Source of the DNA: JANSYA01 sp965243385
Lineage (GTDB): Bacteria > Spirochaetota > Leptospiria > Leptospirales > Leptonemataceae
Length of the DNA stretch: 64,000 nucleotides
Assembly: GCA_965243385.1 (NCBI GenBank)
Contig: CBDEUV010000002.1
Location: forward strand, 2,728,001-2,792,000
Reading direction: 5' to 3'
The notes under the pieces are model-generated. The model saw only the letters and a program-made list of their open reading frames with translations, ran no database searches and had not been told where the DNA came from. Every line of letters starts with the position of its first letter. Position 1 is the stretch's first letter. Made by a program: the position numbers and the translations under genes. Of the stretch, positions 1 through 8,552 are shown piece by piece.

Positions 1-652
1 TTAAAAGCGAGATCAGCACGAGTCGCAGCGCCGCCAGGTCGCCGCCGGGTTGCTGCAGAGCCGAATAGATCGCCAGCGGCAGCGTTCGGGTTTCGTCCGG
101 AATATTCGCGGCAAAGGTGATCGTGGCGCCGAATTCGCCGAAGCTGCGCCCGCCCGCGAGCACCAGACCGCCCAGGATGCCGGGCCAGGCAGCCGGAAAG
201 CTAATCGTGCGAAAGGCGCGCCAGGGGGAAGCTCCGAGCGTGCGCGCCGCTTCGTACAGTCGGGGGTCGGCCGCTTCGAAAGCGATGCGACTGGCCCGTA
301 ACAAAAGCGGAAAGGCCATAATCGCGGCGGCGAGGGCCGCGCCGTTTCGATGAAAGGCTACAGGCGCGCCATATTCCGCCAGCAGACCGCCCATGCCATT
401 CGGCGAAAAGACCGCGAGCAGCAAATAGCCGAGCACGACCGGCGGCAAAACGAGAGGCGCGTGCAGAATCGCCGACAGCAGCAGACGCCCCGGAAAACGA
501 AAGCGCGCGAAGATCCAGCCGAACAAAACGCCGGGAACGAATATCAGCGCCAGCGCCCGCAGAGTAACCGCGAAGGACAGGCGAATCGCGGACCATTCCG
601 CGGCGCTGAAGGGAGCGAAGAGATCCTGCACTGTAGATATATTCGCGCTCAA
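1..652 (-). CDS. modB: Molybdate ABC transporter permease ModB (3' end beyond the window)
   Basis: Inner-membrane permease that moves molybdate delivered by ModA, powered by a ModC ATPase not seen here. The reading frame is hydrophobic and carries the binding-protein-dependent permease signature: an EAA-type loop (LYEAARTLGASPWRAF) followed by LVLAGGRSFGEFGAT, typical of ModB and CysT/W permeases. About 215 residues are visible against roughly 225 in the family, so only the last few are cut off. The start is uncertain: TTG at 652 overlaps the modA stop (TTGA), and GTG at 631 is the alternative. Neither has a strong ribosome site. The overlap implies translational coupling to modA. Confidence 0.85.
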   Translation of the reverse strand, partial: MSANISTVQDLFAPFSAAEWSAIRLSFAVTLRALALIFVPGVLFGWIFARFRFPGRLLLSAILHAPLVLPPVVLGYLLLAVFSPNGMGGLLAEYGAPVAFHRNGAALAAAIMAFPLLLRASRIAFEAADPRLYEAARTLGASPWRAFRTISFPAAWPGILGGLVLAGGRSFGEFGATITFAANIPDETRTLPLAIYSALQQPGGDLAALRLVLISLL

Positions 653-1587
653 TCGAGCGCGACAAAGCCGAGACTCTGGAATATCTCCTGCGCCTCTCGT
701 GAAAACAAAAAATCGTAGAGATCCCGGGCTGCCGGAGACGCTTCGTTCAACAGGGCGATCTCATATACAATGGGAGCATGCAGATCCGCGCGCAGCAGCC
801 CGACAGGGATGGGTCGCAAGCCCGGGCCTGGCTCGTATTCGGATAGGCTTCGCGCCTGGCGTTCACCCGCGAAGAGCACATCGGTCTTGTAGACGATCCC
901 CGCGGCGCAGCCGCCGTGCGTGAGATACCACACTGTGCGACGGGCGTCGGCTCCCGGCAAAATACGGTTCCGTAGCTGATCCTCCCAGACGCCGCTTTTT
1001 TCGAGCGCCTGGCGCGCATACAATCCCGCGGGCACATGCGCCGGATCGCCGATGCAAAAACGTTTCGGCGGCGGCGCGAGCCCGAGCAGGGTTTCGCGCA
1101 ATTGTCGCCCGTCTAATTCGGGAATCGAGGATAAAAATTCGGCCGGGTCGGACCGGTTTTCGCGGGAAGCGTCGGCCGTGCCCGGTGCGCGCACCAGTAC
1201 GAGCCGATTGCCAAGCAAGGGTCGCCGACTGCCTTTGATCAGCCGGTCGCGCTCCTGGAGATAGCTCATCCACGAGCGATTCGCCGAAACGAATACATCG
1301 CCGGTCGCTCCGCGCTCCAGCTGCCGCGCAAGCATCGACGAAGCCGCCGCGATCAATCGCGCGTTATGCGGTCTCTCCGAATCGTTTCGTTTGAATCGAG
1401 GTTCGAGGGCGCGATTCAAGGCGCCGCTGAGACTGGCCGCCACGTAGATGGCGACCGTTGCATCACCGCCGGCCGAGCGGGGCGGCTCCGGCCCGGGGTC
1501 GCAGGTACTCAACACTATACCCGCGATCCCCGCGCCCGCCGCGAGCCGCCAGCCGGAGAGGAAGCGCGCAAGCAAGAGCGAATTCAA
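649..1587 (-). CDS. modA: Molybdate ABC transporter substrate-binding protein ModA
   Basis: Extracytoplasmic molybdate/tungstate-binding component, 312 residues. Family hallmarks are VAASLSGAL near residue 50, a GATGDVFVSAN segment, DPAHVPAGLYARQAL and GIVYKTD, all in the order seen in ModA. The N-terminus has a hydrophobic segment ending IVLSTC (Cys29), a plausible relaxed spirochaetal lipobox, so it is probably an anchored lipoprotein. The start is TTG at 1587, preceded by GAAGG inside the end of lon and by an in-frame TGA immediately upstream, which rules out a longer protein. It lies 3 bases after the lon stop and overlaps modB, giving a lon-modA-modB run. Confidence 0.9.
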   Translation of the reverse strand: MNSLLLARFLSGWRLAAGAGIAGIVLSTCDPGPEPPRSAGGDATVAIYVAASLSGALNRALEPRFKRNDSERPHNARLIAAASSMLARQLERGATGDVFVSANRSWMSYLQERDRLIKGSRRPLLGNRLVLVRAPGTADASRENRSDPAEFLSSIPELDGRQLRETLLGLAPPPKRFCIGDPAHVPAGLYARQALEKSGVWEDQLRNRILPGADARRTVWYLTHGGCAAGIVYKTDVLFAGERQARSLSEYEPGPGLRPIPVGLLRADLHAPIVYEIALLNEASPAARDLYDFLFSREAQEIFQSLGFVALD

Positions 1588-1590
1588 TCA

Positions 1591-4236
1591 CTACCAGCCT
1601 TCGCGCGGCGCCCCGCCTTCGTCCTTTTCGTCTGAAGACGCCTGGTTCGAAGCAAGCGGCGCGGATTGCGCCGAACGACCCGGCGCCTCGCGAAACGCGC
1701 CGGGAACAGTGCGTCGCAGGAGCTCCATCATATCGCTGAAGTATTCGACGGCCAGTCCTTCGCGAACATGCTCGGGAATCTCTTCATACTCGGCCCGGTT
1801 TTTTTCCGGCAGGAGTACCGTGTCAATGCCCGCCGCCTTCGCCGCGAGAATCTTCTCTTTGATTCCGCCCACCGGCAGCACCCGACCGCGCAGCGAAATT
1901 TCGCCGGTCATGGCCAGGCTGTCCTGGATCGGCGCCTTCGTGAACAAACTCGCGAGCGCCGAAAGCATGGTGACCCCGGCCGACGGACCGTCTTTGGGAA
2001 TCGCGCCGCTCGGCACGTGAATGTGCACATCCTGCTTGCCGACCTGTTCGGGATCGATGTTCAGGGTCGCGCTGTGGCTGCGCAGAAACGAAAGCGCAGC
2101 GAGCGCCGATTCTTTCATAACGTCGCCGAGCTGGCCCGAAAGCTTCAGCTCGCCCTTGCCCGGATAGGCCATCGCTTCGATGAAGAGAATATCGCCGCCG
2201 ACCGGAGTCCAGGCGAGCCCCGTCGCCACTCCCGGGATGCCGGTATTTTCGCGAAGATCGCGGTGAAAACGATCGCGACCGAGGTGCTTGCGCACGTCTT
2301 CGACGTCGTAGACGACTTTCTTGAGCGCGACCTGCGCGGCCTGTTTTTCGGCGGCCGAGGGCTCCGCCTGATGTTCGGCGGGAACAGCCTGCGGCGCGAT
2401 GTCGGATACGATCTCTGGAGAAATCGAAACCACTCCGGATTCGCGGGAACTGGTTTCGCTGGCGGCGCCGGTCTCTTCGCTCGGCTCCGAATCCGGGGCT
2501 TCGCGTTCGAGCTCTTCCATAATCGCACGCACGGCTTTGCGCGCCAGAGATTCCAGCTTGCGCTTGAGCGACCGCACGCCCGATTCGCGAGTGTGAGCCG
2601 TAATCACCTTTTCCAGTGCTTCATCGGTCAGACTGATCTGATCAGCCTCCATTTTGAGATCGCTCATGATCCGCGGCACCAGATGATTGCGGGCGATGGC
2701 CTGTTTTTCCGCCAGAGTGTATCCCGAAATCTGCACGACCTCCATGCGATCGAGCAAAGGCAGCGGAATCGAATCCATATTGTTGGCGGTGCAGATGAAC
2801 AGCACGCGGCTCAGATCATACGGATGCGCGAGATAGTGGTCCTCGAAGCTGTGGTTCTGTTCGGGATCGAGCACTTCCAGCAACGCCGCGGACGGATCGC
2901 CGTGGTACGAGCTGCCGGTTTTGTCGATCTCGTCGAGCAGAAAGACCGGATCACGGGTCTCCGCTTTTTTCATGGCCGAAAGCACTTTGCCCGGCAGCGC
3001 GCCCACGTACGTCCGGCGATGCCCGCGAATCTCCGCTTCGTCGCGCACGCCGCCGAGCGCCGAACGCACGAGCGGCCGACCGACGGCCCGGGCGATGGAA
3101 CTCGCGAGGCTGGTCTTACCGACGCCGGGAGGCCCGACCAGACACAGGATCGGCGCTTTGCCGCCGCCGGTCTGCTTTTCGACCGCCAGATATTCGATGA
3201 TGCGTTTTTTGACTTCTTCCAGACCTTCGTGGTCTTCGTTTAACACCTGCTCCGCGCGGGTTAACGAAATTTCGCGTTTCTGCGGATCTTCCCAGGGCAA
3301 CTCCACGATCAATTCAAGCCAGTTGCGAATCTGGCCGGCTTCCATGCCGCCGCCGTGCGGGCCTTCCTGCACCCGACGCAGACGTTTGAGTTCTTTATCC
3401 ACGGCTTTGCGGATATGATCGGGCAGGAATTTTTCGGCGAGCTGGCTTTCCAGTTCGTCGGTGTCGTCGTCGTCGGATTCGCCGAGTTCTTTGCGAATGG
3501 TTTCCATCTGTTTGCGCAGATAGAAATCGCGTTGCATCTTATTCGCGTCTTCTTCGACCTTTTCGCGCACCTCTTTTTCCATCTTCATCTGATTGGTATC
3601 TTCGATGAGCTGCTCTTTGAGCTGGCGGATCTTTTCAGCGACGGAAGATACGCGCAAGAACGCGACCTTCTCCGCGATTTCGCGCTGGGAAAAGAATACG
3701 ATTTGATTCGCGAGCGCGCTGGGATTCTTGAGGCGCTTTACGAAGCCGGTGATTTCGTCGGGGATGCCGGGGTGCGTCGTTACGAAACGCACGACGTGTT
3801 CCTGGAATTCGCGGAAGTCGTTGTCTTCAATGTCCTGAATTTCGCCGATGGGCGTAATCTGCGCACGCAGATACGGCTCGGTTTGCAGCAATTTCAACAA
3901 CTCGATTTTTTGAACGCCCTGCATGAGGACCTGATAGCCGCCCTCGCCCATGGGAATGATGCGATGGATTTCGGCCAGGGTGCCGGAAGTATAGAGGTCT
4001 TTCTGGCCGACGGTTTCGTCGGTCGGCGATTTCTGGGTGAACAGGCCGACCAGCGCGCCCGGTTTGGCCACCGCTTCCACCAGATTCACGCTTTCGTTAC
4101 GACCCACGAAAATGGGCAGCAACACGCCCGGCAGCACGACGGCGTTGCGCAGCGGAATGACCGGCACTTCGCGCGGCACGTCCTTGAGATCGATTTCGGT
4201 AAGATTCTGATCTGCGTATCGGATAACTGAACTCAT
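1591..4236 (-). CDS. lon: ATP-dependent endopeptidase La (Lon)
   Basis: Cytosolic AAA+ serine protease degrading misfolded and regulatory proteins; 881 residues from the chosen start. It has the N-terminal LON substrate domain (about 20-210), a coiled-coil segment, the AAA+ module with Walker A GPPGVGKTS (368-376) and Walker B FLLDEIDK (about 431-438), and the C-terminal protease domain with catalytic Ser752 in DGPSAG and the lysine about 43 residues later in GGIKEKI. ATG 4236 is preferred over an upstream in-frame start because GAGGGAAATCAT precedes it directly. Odd feature: an acidic, Ser/Glu/Ala-rich insertion of about 60 residues between the AAA+ and protease domains, plus a C-terminal extension of about 40 residues. 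Confidence 0.97.
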   Translation of the reverse strand: MSSVIRYADQNLTEIDLKDVPREVPVIPLRNAVVLPGVLLPIFVGRNESVNLVEAVAKPGALVGLFTQKSPTDETVGQKDLYTSGTLAEIHRIIPMGEGGYQVLMQGVQKIELLKLLQTEPYLRAQITPIGEIQDIEDNDFREFQEHVVRFVTTHPGIPDEITGFVKRLKNPSALANQIVFFSQREIAEKVAFLRVSSVAEKIRQLKEQLIEDTNQMKMEKEVREKVEEDANKMQRDFYLRKQMETIRKELGESDDDDTDELESQLAEKFLPDHIRKAVDKELKRLRRVQEGPHGGGMEAGQIRNWLELIVELPWEDPQKREISLTRAEQVLNEDHEGLEEVKKRIIEYLAVEKQTGGGKAPILCLVGPPGVGKTSLASSIARAVGRPLVRSALGGVRDEAEIRGHRRTYVGALPGKVLSAMKKAETRDPVFLLDEIDKTGSSYHGDPSAALLEVLDPEQNHSFEDHYLAHPYDLSRVLFICTANNMDSIPLPLLDRMEVVQISGYTLAEKQAIARNHLVPRIMSDLKMEADQISLTDEALEKVITAHTRESGVRSLKRKLESLARKAVRAIMEELEREAPDSEPSEETGAASETSSRESGVVSISPEIVSDIAPQAVPAEHQAEPSAAEKQAAQVALKKVVYDVEDVRKHLGRDRFHRDLRENTGIPGVATGLAWTPVGGDILFIEAMAYPGKGELKLSGQLGDVMKESALAALSFLRSHSATLNIDPEQVGKQDVHIHVPSGAIPKDGPSAGVTMLSALASLFTKAPIQDSLAMTGEISLRGRVLPVGGIKEKILAAKAAGIDTVLLPEKNRAEYEEIPEHVREGLAVEYFSDMMELLRRTVPGAFREAPGRSAQSAPLASNQASSDEKDEGGAPREGW

Positions 4237-4532
4237 ATGATTTCCCTCTTGAATACCGCCCGTCTGTTTTAAGATCGCCGAGATCAACGACAGTTACAGC
4301 CGGGCGTCGAATGCCGGATTCTCGCCGGCTGTATGATAAATAGCATAAAGCGTGCCCGCTTCAGAGACCACCGTTGCGGCCGGTGAATAGCCCTGTGTCC
4401 CTCGCTCCTGCCAGATTCGCAGGGGGCTGCCATTTTGACAGGAGTTTCGAAATCGCCGGAGATGCCCGGCGGGGCGCCGAAAACGTAAATTTTCCGGAGG
4501 AAATTCCAGGCCCCCGTTATGATTTTAGACGG
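4237..4532. promoter_or_regulatory. Divergent lon / HtrA-protease intergenic region
   Basis: 296 bases separate lon (minus) from the HtrA-like gene (plus), so both promoters should lie here. On the minus strand a TATCAT-like -10 hexamer sits near 4335. I see no CIRCE-type inverted repeat that would indicate HrcA control. A GGAGGA element at about 4496-4501 is too far from either candidate start of the protease gene to act as its ribosome site. Pairing of two envelope and cytosolic quality-control proteases over one region is suggestive of shared stress control, but no operator is visible. Confidence 0.35.
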
Positions 4533-5690
4533 ATGAACGATACTGAGGTTATGAAATTTCGCGCAAGTTTTCTCCGCCCCGAAAATCTCCGCCGATCCAT
4601 AGCTGCAGCGCTGCTTGCACTATTTTACGCATTTTTTACGGCGCCGGCCGTCGCGCAGTCCGACCTCCGGCCGCCGCCGGGCGTCAGCGCCTCCGAGTTT
4701 CAGCGCATCTATAAAGACGGCGCGAACCTGCAGACGATCTATCGAGCGATTTACGCGGAAGTGCGGCCTTCGGTAGTGCGGGTCATGGCCCAGGTCAGCC
4801 GGCCCACGGGTCAGGAGATCCCGCCGGCGCTTCTAAAGGACCCGTTCTTTCGCCGCCTGTTTCCGCAGCAGCCCCGGGGATCGCGCAAATCGATGTCCTT
4901 TGGCACCGGCTTCATTATCAGAGCGTCCGGCATGATCGTTACGAATCGCCATGTCGTCGGCGATGCGAAAGTCGTAAAAGTACATCTGCACGATGGCACT
5001 GTGCTGGACGGTCGTGTCCGCGGGGGCGACGAGCTGACTGACGTCGCGCTGGTTCAGGTCAAGTCCTCGAAGCCGTTAAAAGCGGTACGGGTTGGCGATT
5101 CAGATCGCATTCAGGTCGGCGATATCGCCATCGCAGTGGGCAATCCTTTCGGACTGGACGGGACCTTTACGACCGGCGTGATCTCGGGCGTGCACCGGGC
5201 CGGACTCGACGAAAGCGGTTTGAAATTTATCCAGACCGATGCATCGATCAACCAGGGCAACTCCGGCGGACCGCTGCTGAATCTGAAAGGCGAAGTAATC
5301 GGCATCAATCGCATGATCTATTCGCCGAGCGGGGGCTCGATCGGCATCGGCTTCGCGATCCCCGTCACCTCCGTACAGCCGGTGATCCAGCAGATCGCCG
5401 AAACCGGAAAATTCGAGCGGCCGCTGTTGGGCGTTAAGATCGACGCCGTCCAGGACGCGCGGGGCAATCGCGGCGCGCGCATCGTCGAAGTCGTCGGCGG
5501 CAGCTCGGCCCACAGCGCGGGACTCGTGCCCGGCGATGTTATCATCGCTATTGATAAAAAGAGCATTCAGGGACCGGATGATCTGTCGCGACAGATCCAG
5601 CGCAAGCGAGTCGGCGACGCGGTCCAGCTCGACGTGGTGCGTAAAGGCCGCCGCTTCGTCGTCGAAACGAAACTCAAGTCGATTCAATAG
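4533..5690 (+). CDS. HtrA/DegS-type periplasmic serine protease with one PDZ domain
   Basis: Secreted or membrane-tethered trypsin-fold protease for envelope quality control, 385 residues. The N-terminus (basic stretch, hydrophobic 23-37, then PAVA/Q near 41-42) is a signal peptide or signal anchor. The catalytic triad is intact: His140 in TNRHVV, Asp170 in LTDVALV and Ser244 in GNSGGP. One PDZ domain follows (about 290-380) with the GVKID carboxylate-binding loop and SAGLVPGDVI. A single PDZ resembles DegS more than two-PDZ DegP. ATG 4533 and ATG 4551 are both possible; neither has an ideal ribosome site. Role and family are secure, the exact subfamily is not. Confidence 0.93.
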   Translation: MNDTEVMKFRASFLRPENLRRSIAAALLALFYAFFTAPAVAQSDLRPPPGVSASEFQRIYKDGANLQTIYRAIYAEVRPSVVRVMAQVSRPTGQEIPPALLKDPFFRRLFPQQPRGSRKSMSFGTGFIIRASGMIVTNRHVVGDAKVVKVHLHDGTVLDGRVRGGDELTDVALVQVKSSKPLKAVRVGDSDRIQVGDIAIAVGNPFGLDGTFTTGVISGVHRAGLDESGLKFIQTDASINQGNSGGPLLNLKGEVIGINRMIYSPSGGSIGIGFAIPVTSVQPVIQQIAETGKFERPLLGVKIDAVQDARGNRGARIVEVVGGSSAHSAGLVPGDVIIAIDKKSIQGPDDLSRQIQRKRVGDAVQLDVVRKGRRFVVETKLKSIQ

Positions 5691-5789
5691 CGGCAACTGA
5701 CCGCACGCGGCTGTCGCCCCTGAGCGAAGTCTGGAGCACAGCCACCGATAAGGCAGCGATGCGCCTCCTGAACGGAGACGGAGAATCAC

Positions 5790-7442
5790 TTGCCATCGCA
5801 CCCCGGGGCGGACATTTCGTTCCGCATGGCCCGCATACAATCGCGAATTCAAGAAACCAGCCCGGAGTTCGCGGAAAACGCGGCCGAAATGGCGGCGAAA
5901 GTCTCAGAAATCCGCGAGCTGGCGCGCAAAGTGGGCGCAGGCGGCGGCGAAAAAGCCGTGAAGCTGCACACGTCCCGCGGAAAGATCTTCGTCCGGGATC
6001 GCATTCGCCTGCTCCTCGATCCTGGATCGCCCTTCCTGGAAGTCGGCCTGTTCGCCGGCCACGAAGTCTACGATTTCGACGCACCCTCCGCCGGCCTGGT
6101 CTGCGGAGTCGGTTTGATCGAAGGCGTCGAGTGTATGATTGTGGCCAACGACGCGACGGTCAAAGGCGGCACCTACGTTCCACTGACGGTCAAGAAGCAT
6201 CTGCGCGCTCAGGAGATCGCTTTAGAGAATCGGCTGCCCTGTATTTATCTCGTCGACTCCGGCGGCGCGTTTCTGCCGATGCAGGACGAAGTCTTTCCGG
6301 ATCGCGAACACTTCGGACGTATCTTTTTTAACCAGGCGCAGCTCTCGGCGCGCGAAATTCCGCAGATCGCGGTCGTGATGGGATCGTGCACGGCCGGCGG
6401 GGCCTATATCCCGGCGATGTCCGAAGAAACGGTCATCGTTCGCGAATACGGCACGATCTTCCTCGGCGGCCCGCCGCTGGTCAAAGCCGCGACCGGGGAA
6501 GAGGTCACACCGAACGAACTGGGCGGCGCGGAAGTCCACACGGAACAGAGCGGCGTCGCTGACCACTACGCCCACGACGACGAAGACGCCCTGCGCATCA
6601 CTCGCAGCATCGTGCGCAATCTGGCTCATAAAAAGCCGGCGGCCTTGCCCAAACGCGCGAGCTTCGACGAGCCCCTGTACGATCCGGCCAGCGTCGACGG
6701 CGTCATCAATCACGACATTCGCAAACCTTACGACGTACACGAAGTCATCGCCCGCATTACCGACGGATCGAATTTCGACGAATTCAAAGAACGCTACGCT
6801 CGCACCATCGTGACCGGTTTCGCGCATGTCCACGGCTATCACGTGGGCATCATCGCCAACAACGGCGTGCTCTTTTCCGAGTCGGCGTTGAAAGCCACGC
6901 ATTTTATCGAGCTGTGTTCGCAGCGCGGCATTCCGCTCCTGTTCTTACAGAACATCACGGGCTTCATGGTCGGCCGGCAATACGAAGCCGGCGGCATCGC
7001 TCGAGACGGCGCGAAGATGGTCAACGCCGTCTCGAATGCGCGCGTACCGCGAATCACAGTGGTGATCGGCGGGTCGTACGGGGCCGGCAACTACGGCATG
7101 TGCGGCCGCGCCTTTTCACCGCGCTTTCTGTGGATGTGGCCGAACGCGCGCATCGGCGTAATGGGCGCCGAGCAGGCGGCTTCGGTTTTGTTAACCGTAA
7201 AACAGGATCAATTAGCACGCAAAGGCGAAGCGGCCATGAGCCCCGAAGCCCAGGCCGAATTCCAGCAGCCCATCCTGGACGAATACGGCCGCAAATCGAA
7301 TGTGCTCTATTCGAGCGGCCGCCTGTGGGACGACGGCATCATCGCCCCCGCGGATACGCGCAAAGTCGTGGCCCTATCGCTCAGCGTCTGCGACAACACC
7401 CGCCAGGCCGACGTGCAGCAGTACGGGGTGTTCAGGATGTGA
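5790..7442 (+). CDS. mccB: Acyl-CoA carboxylase carboxyltransferase subunit, methylcrotonoyl-CoA carboxylase beta type
   Basis: Biotin-dependent carboxyltransferase of 550 residues that passes CO2 from carboxybiotin to an acyl-CoA, most likely 3-methylcrotonoyl-CoA in leucine breakdown. N- and C-terminal crotonase-fold halves are visible, with VDSGGAFLPMQ, GSCTAGGAYIPAMSEE and AATGEEVTPNELGGAEVH followed by SGVADHYAHDDEDAL, the last typical of the MCC/geranyl-CoA branch. The biotin carboxylase partner is not in the window. TTG at 5790 is favoured because GGAG lies 7 bases upstream; ATG 5826 lacks a ribosome site. Propionyl- or geranyl-CoA specificity cannot be excluded by reading alone. Confidence 0.85.
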   Translation: MPSHPGADISFRMARIQSRIQETSPEFAENAAEMAAKVSEIRELARKVGAGGGEKAVKLHTSRGKIFVRDRIRLLLDPGSPFLEVGLFAGHEVYDFDAPSAGLVCGVGLIEGVECMIVANDATVKGGTYVPLTVKKHLRAQEIALENRLPCIYLVDSGGAFLPMQDEVFPDREHFGRIFFNQAQLSAREIPQIAVVMGSCTAGGAYIPAMSEETVIVREYGTIFLGGPPLVKAATGEEVTPNELGGAEVHTEQSGVADHYAHDDEDALRITRSIVRNLAHKKPAALPKRASFDEPLYDPASVDGVINHDIRKPYDVHEVIARITDGSNFDEFKERYARTIVTGFAHVHGYHVGIIANNGVLFSESALKATHFIELCSQRGIPLLFLQNITGFMVGRQYEAGGIARDGAKMVNAVSNARVPRITVVIGGSYGAGNYGMCGRAFSPRFLWMWPNARIGVMGAEQAASVLLTVKQDQLARKGEAAMSPEAQAEFQQPILDEYGRKSNVLYSSGRLWDDGIIAPADTRKVVALSLSVCDNTRQADVQQYGVFRM

Positions 7443-7477
7443 GTCTTTCGACGCGATGAGTAATCGCGTCGAAAGAC
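7443..7477 (+). terminator. Perfect 15-bp stem hairpin immediately after the carboxyltransferase stop
   Basis: The stem 7443-7457 pairs perfectly with 7463-7477 around the 5-base loop GAGTA. It begins at the base after the TGA stop. No T-run follows, so it could be a factor-dependent terminator or an mRNA 3'-end stabiliser. It is also the first member of the tandem repeat described at 7451-7604. Confidence 0.5.
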
Positions 7478-7604
7478 GAAGTATTATAAAAGACGCGAAG
7501 CGGCTTCTAATCTGGACCACGCGATGATTAATCGCGGTGAATGCGAAGTATTATAAAAAGACGCGAAGCGTCTTCAAATCTGGCTTACGCGATGAGTAAT
7601 CGCG
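7451..7604. repeat. 68-bp tandem palindromic repeat between convergent genes
   Basis: An 18-base core ACGCGATGAGTAATCGCG occurs at 7451, 7519 (GATTA loop) and 7587, a strict 68-base period. Each core is an inverted repeat, ACGCGAT/ATCGCG(T), and the flanking bases are partly complementary, extending the stems. Between cores lies a conserved spacer (7478-7515 and 7545-7583) beginning GAAGTATTATAAAA and containing a second inverted repeat, AGACGC-GAA-GCGTCT. The array lies between the convergent carboxyltransferase and outer-membrane protein genes, so it may serve as a bidirectional transcription block. The alternating palindromes also resemble REP/BIME-type elements. It encodes nothing convincing. 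Confidence 0.85.
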
Positions 7605-7618
7605 TAAAAGGCTCACAC

Positions 7619-8545
7619 TCACCACAAATCCGGATACAGCGTCAATCGCACCAAAACCCCGCGCTGGAATTCGTTTTCACTGCCGACGCTCAGCGGCACC
7701 GAAACTGCGAAATCGAAAAAGCGCGCGGGGCGGAAGCGCAGACCCGGGGCGACGACCGTCGTATTCAACGCCCGCTCTTCCGGCTCGTTGACGCTCTTTC
7801 GCTGAAACTCCACAAAGATATCCAGCACGTCGTCCGGGCGAAAGCCGGCTTCGACTTCCCAGATCCAGGCACGCTCGAATTTCTCTTCGGGATCCGTCGT
7901 TCGCAGGCGGCTGTTCGTCTGACTGTTGAATCGCAGGGCCGTCGCGGCGTAAAACCAATCGAAGCGGTGTGGAGCCCAGATCAATCCGATGCGCGGTTCC
8001 AGAAAGCCGAGCCGTTTGTGACCGATGCCGCGGTCTTCGTTACCTGTCGCAAAGCCGATCTCGAAGGCTGCGGCCGGATAAAAGGTACGCCCCAGGCGCG
8101 TTCCCAGACGAGTGCCCAGACTCGCGATATCCAGATGTTCACGCACGCCGTCGTTCGAATCCATCTTACGGGTGTATGGAATTTGACCGAAGATGGAAAT
8201 CCAGCGAGCGAAGGCGTACTCCCCGGCAAGTCGGGCGGTGGACGTGCGTTCAAAGAACTCGTTTTCGCGCGTTTCGAGATTCACCCATTCGAGGGCGAGA
8301 CGATCCGCGGGCATTAGAGTCTGATTGAAATTTCCGTTGATCGGAAGCGGCGCATTCGTTTTCGCTCTCGATCGATCGGGGGTCAGCAGCGGCGAAAGCG
8401 CGGGTTCGGCGCGGGTCGCGCCAGGCGCCGATACCAGGAGGCACGCTGCGACCGCGAACACGAAGGCGAGCCGGAGCGGAGAGCGCGCAAATCCACGCTC
8501 GCGTATGGAAAGCCGCGGCGGCTCTATGATGCGTCGAACTCGCAA
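7619..8545 (-). CDS. Putative outer-membrane beta-barrel protein
   Basis: A 308-residue exported protein of unknown substrate. After the proposed start the sequence has a basic segment, a hydrophobic core (LAFVFAVAACLLVSA) and a cleavage site like TRA/EP, then alternating amphipathic segments rich in aromatics and a C-terminus ending in LYPDLW, consistent with a small beta barrel of the phenol-degradation MetA-like or DUF type. The frame is open further upstream, into the preceding TPM-domain gene; TTG 8545, 8 bases after that gene's stop, gives the only clean signal peptide. Likely last gene of the lemA operon. Function not recognised. Confidence 0.7.
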   Translation of the reverse strand: MRVRRIIEPPRLSIRERGFARSPLRLAFVFAVAACLLVSAPGATRAEPALSPLLTPDRSRAKTNAPLPINGNFNQTLMPADRLALEWVNLETRENEFFERTSTARLAGEYAFARWISIFGQIPYTRKMDSNDGVREHLDIASLGTRLGTRLGRTFYPAAAFEIGFATGNEDRGIGHKRLGFLEPRIGLIWAPHRFDWFYAATALRFNSQTNSRLRTTDPEEKFERAWIWEVEAGFRPDDVLDIFVEFQRKSVNEPEERALNTTVVAPGLRFRPARFFDFAVSVPLSVGSENEFQRGVLVRLTLYPDLW

Positions 8546-8552
8546 ACGCCGA

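Noticed and set aside
1666..4230. Long plus-strand open frames opposite lon (525 and 291 codons)
   Set aside because: They are antisense to a clear Lon protein and show no domain; high G+C coding DNA leaves open frames on the other strand.
7443..7609. CRISPR array
   Set aside because: Only three copies, spacers are conserved rather than variable, and no cas gene is nearby.
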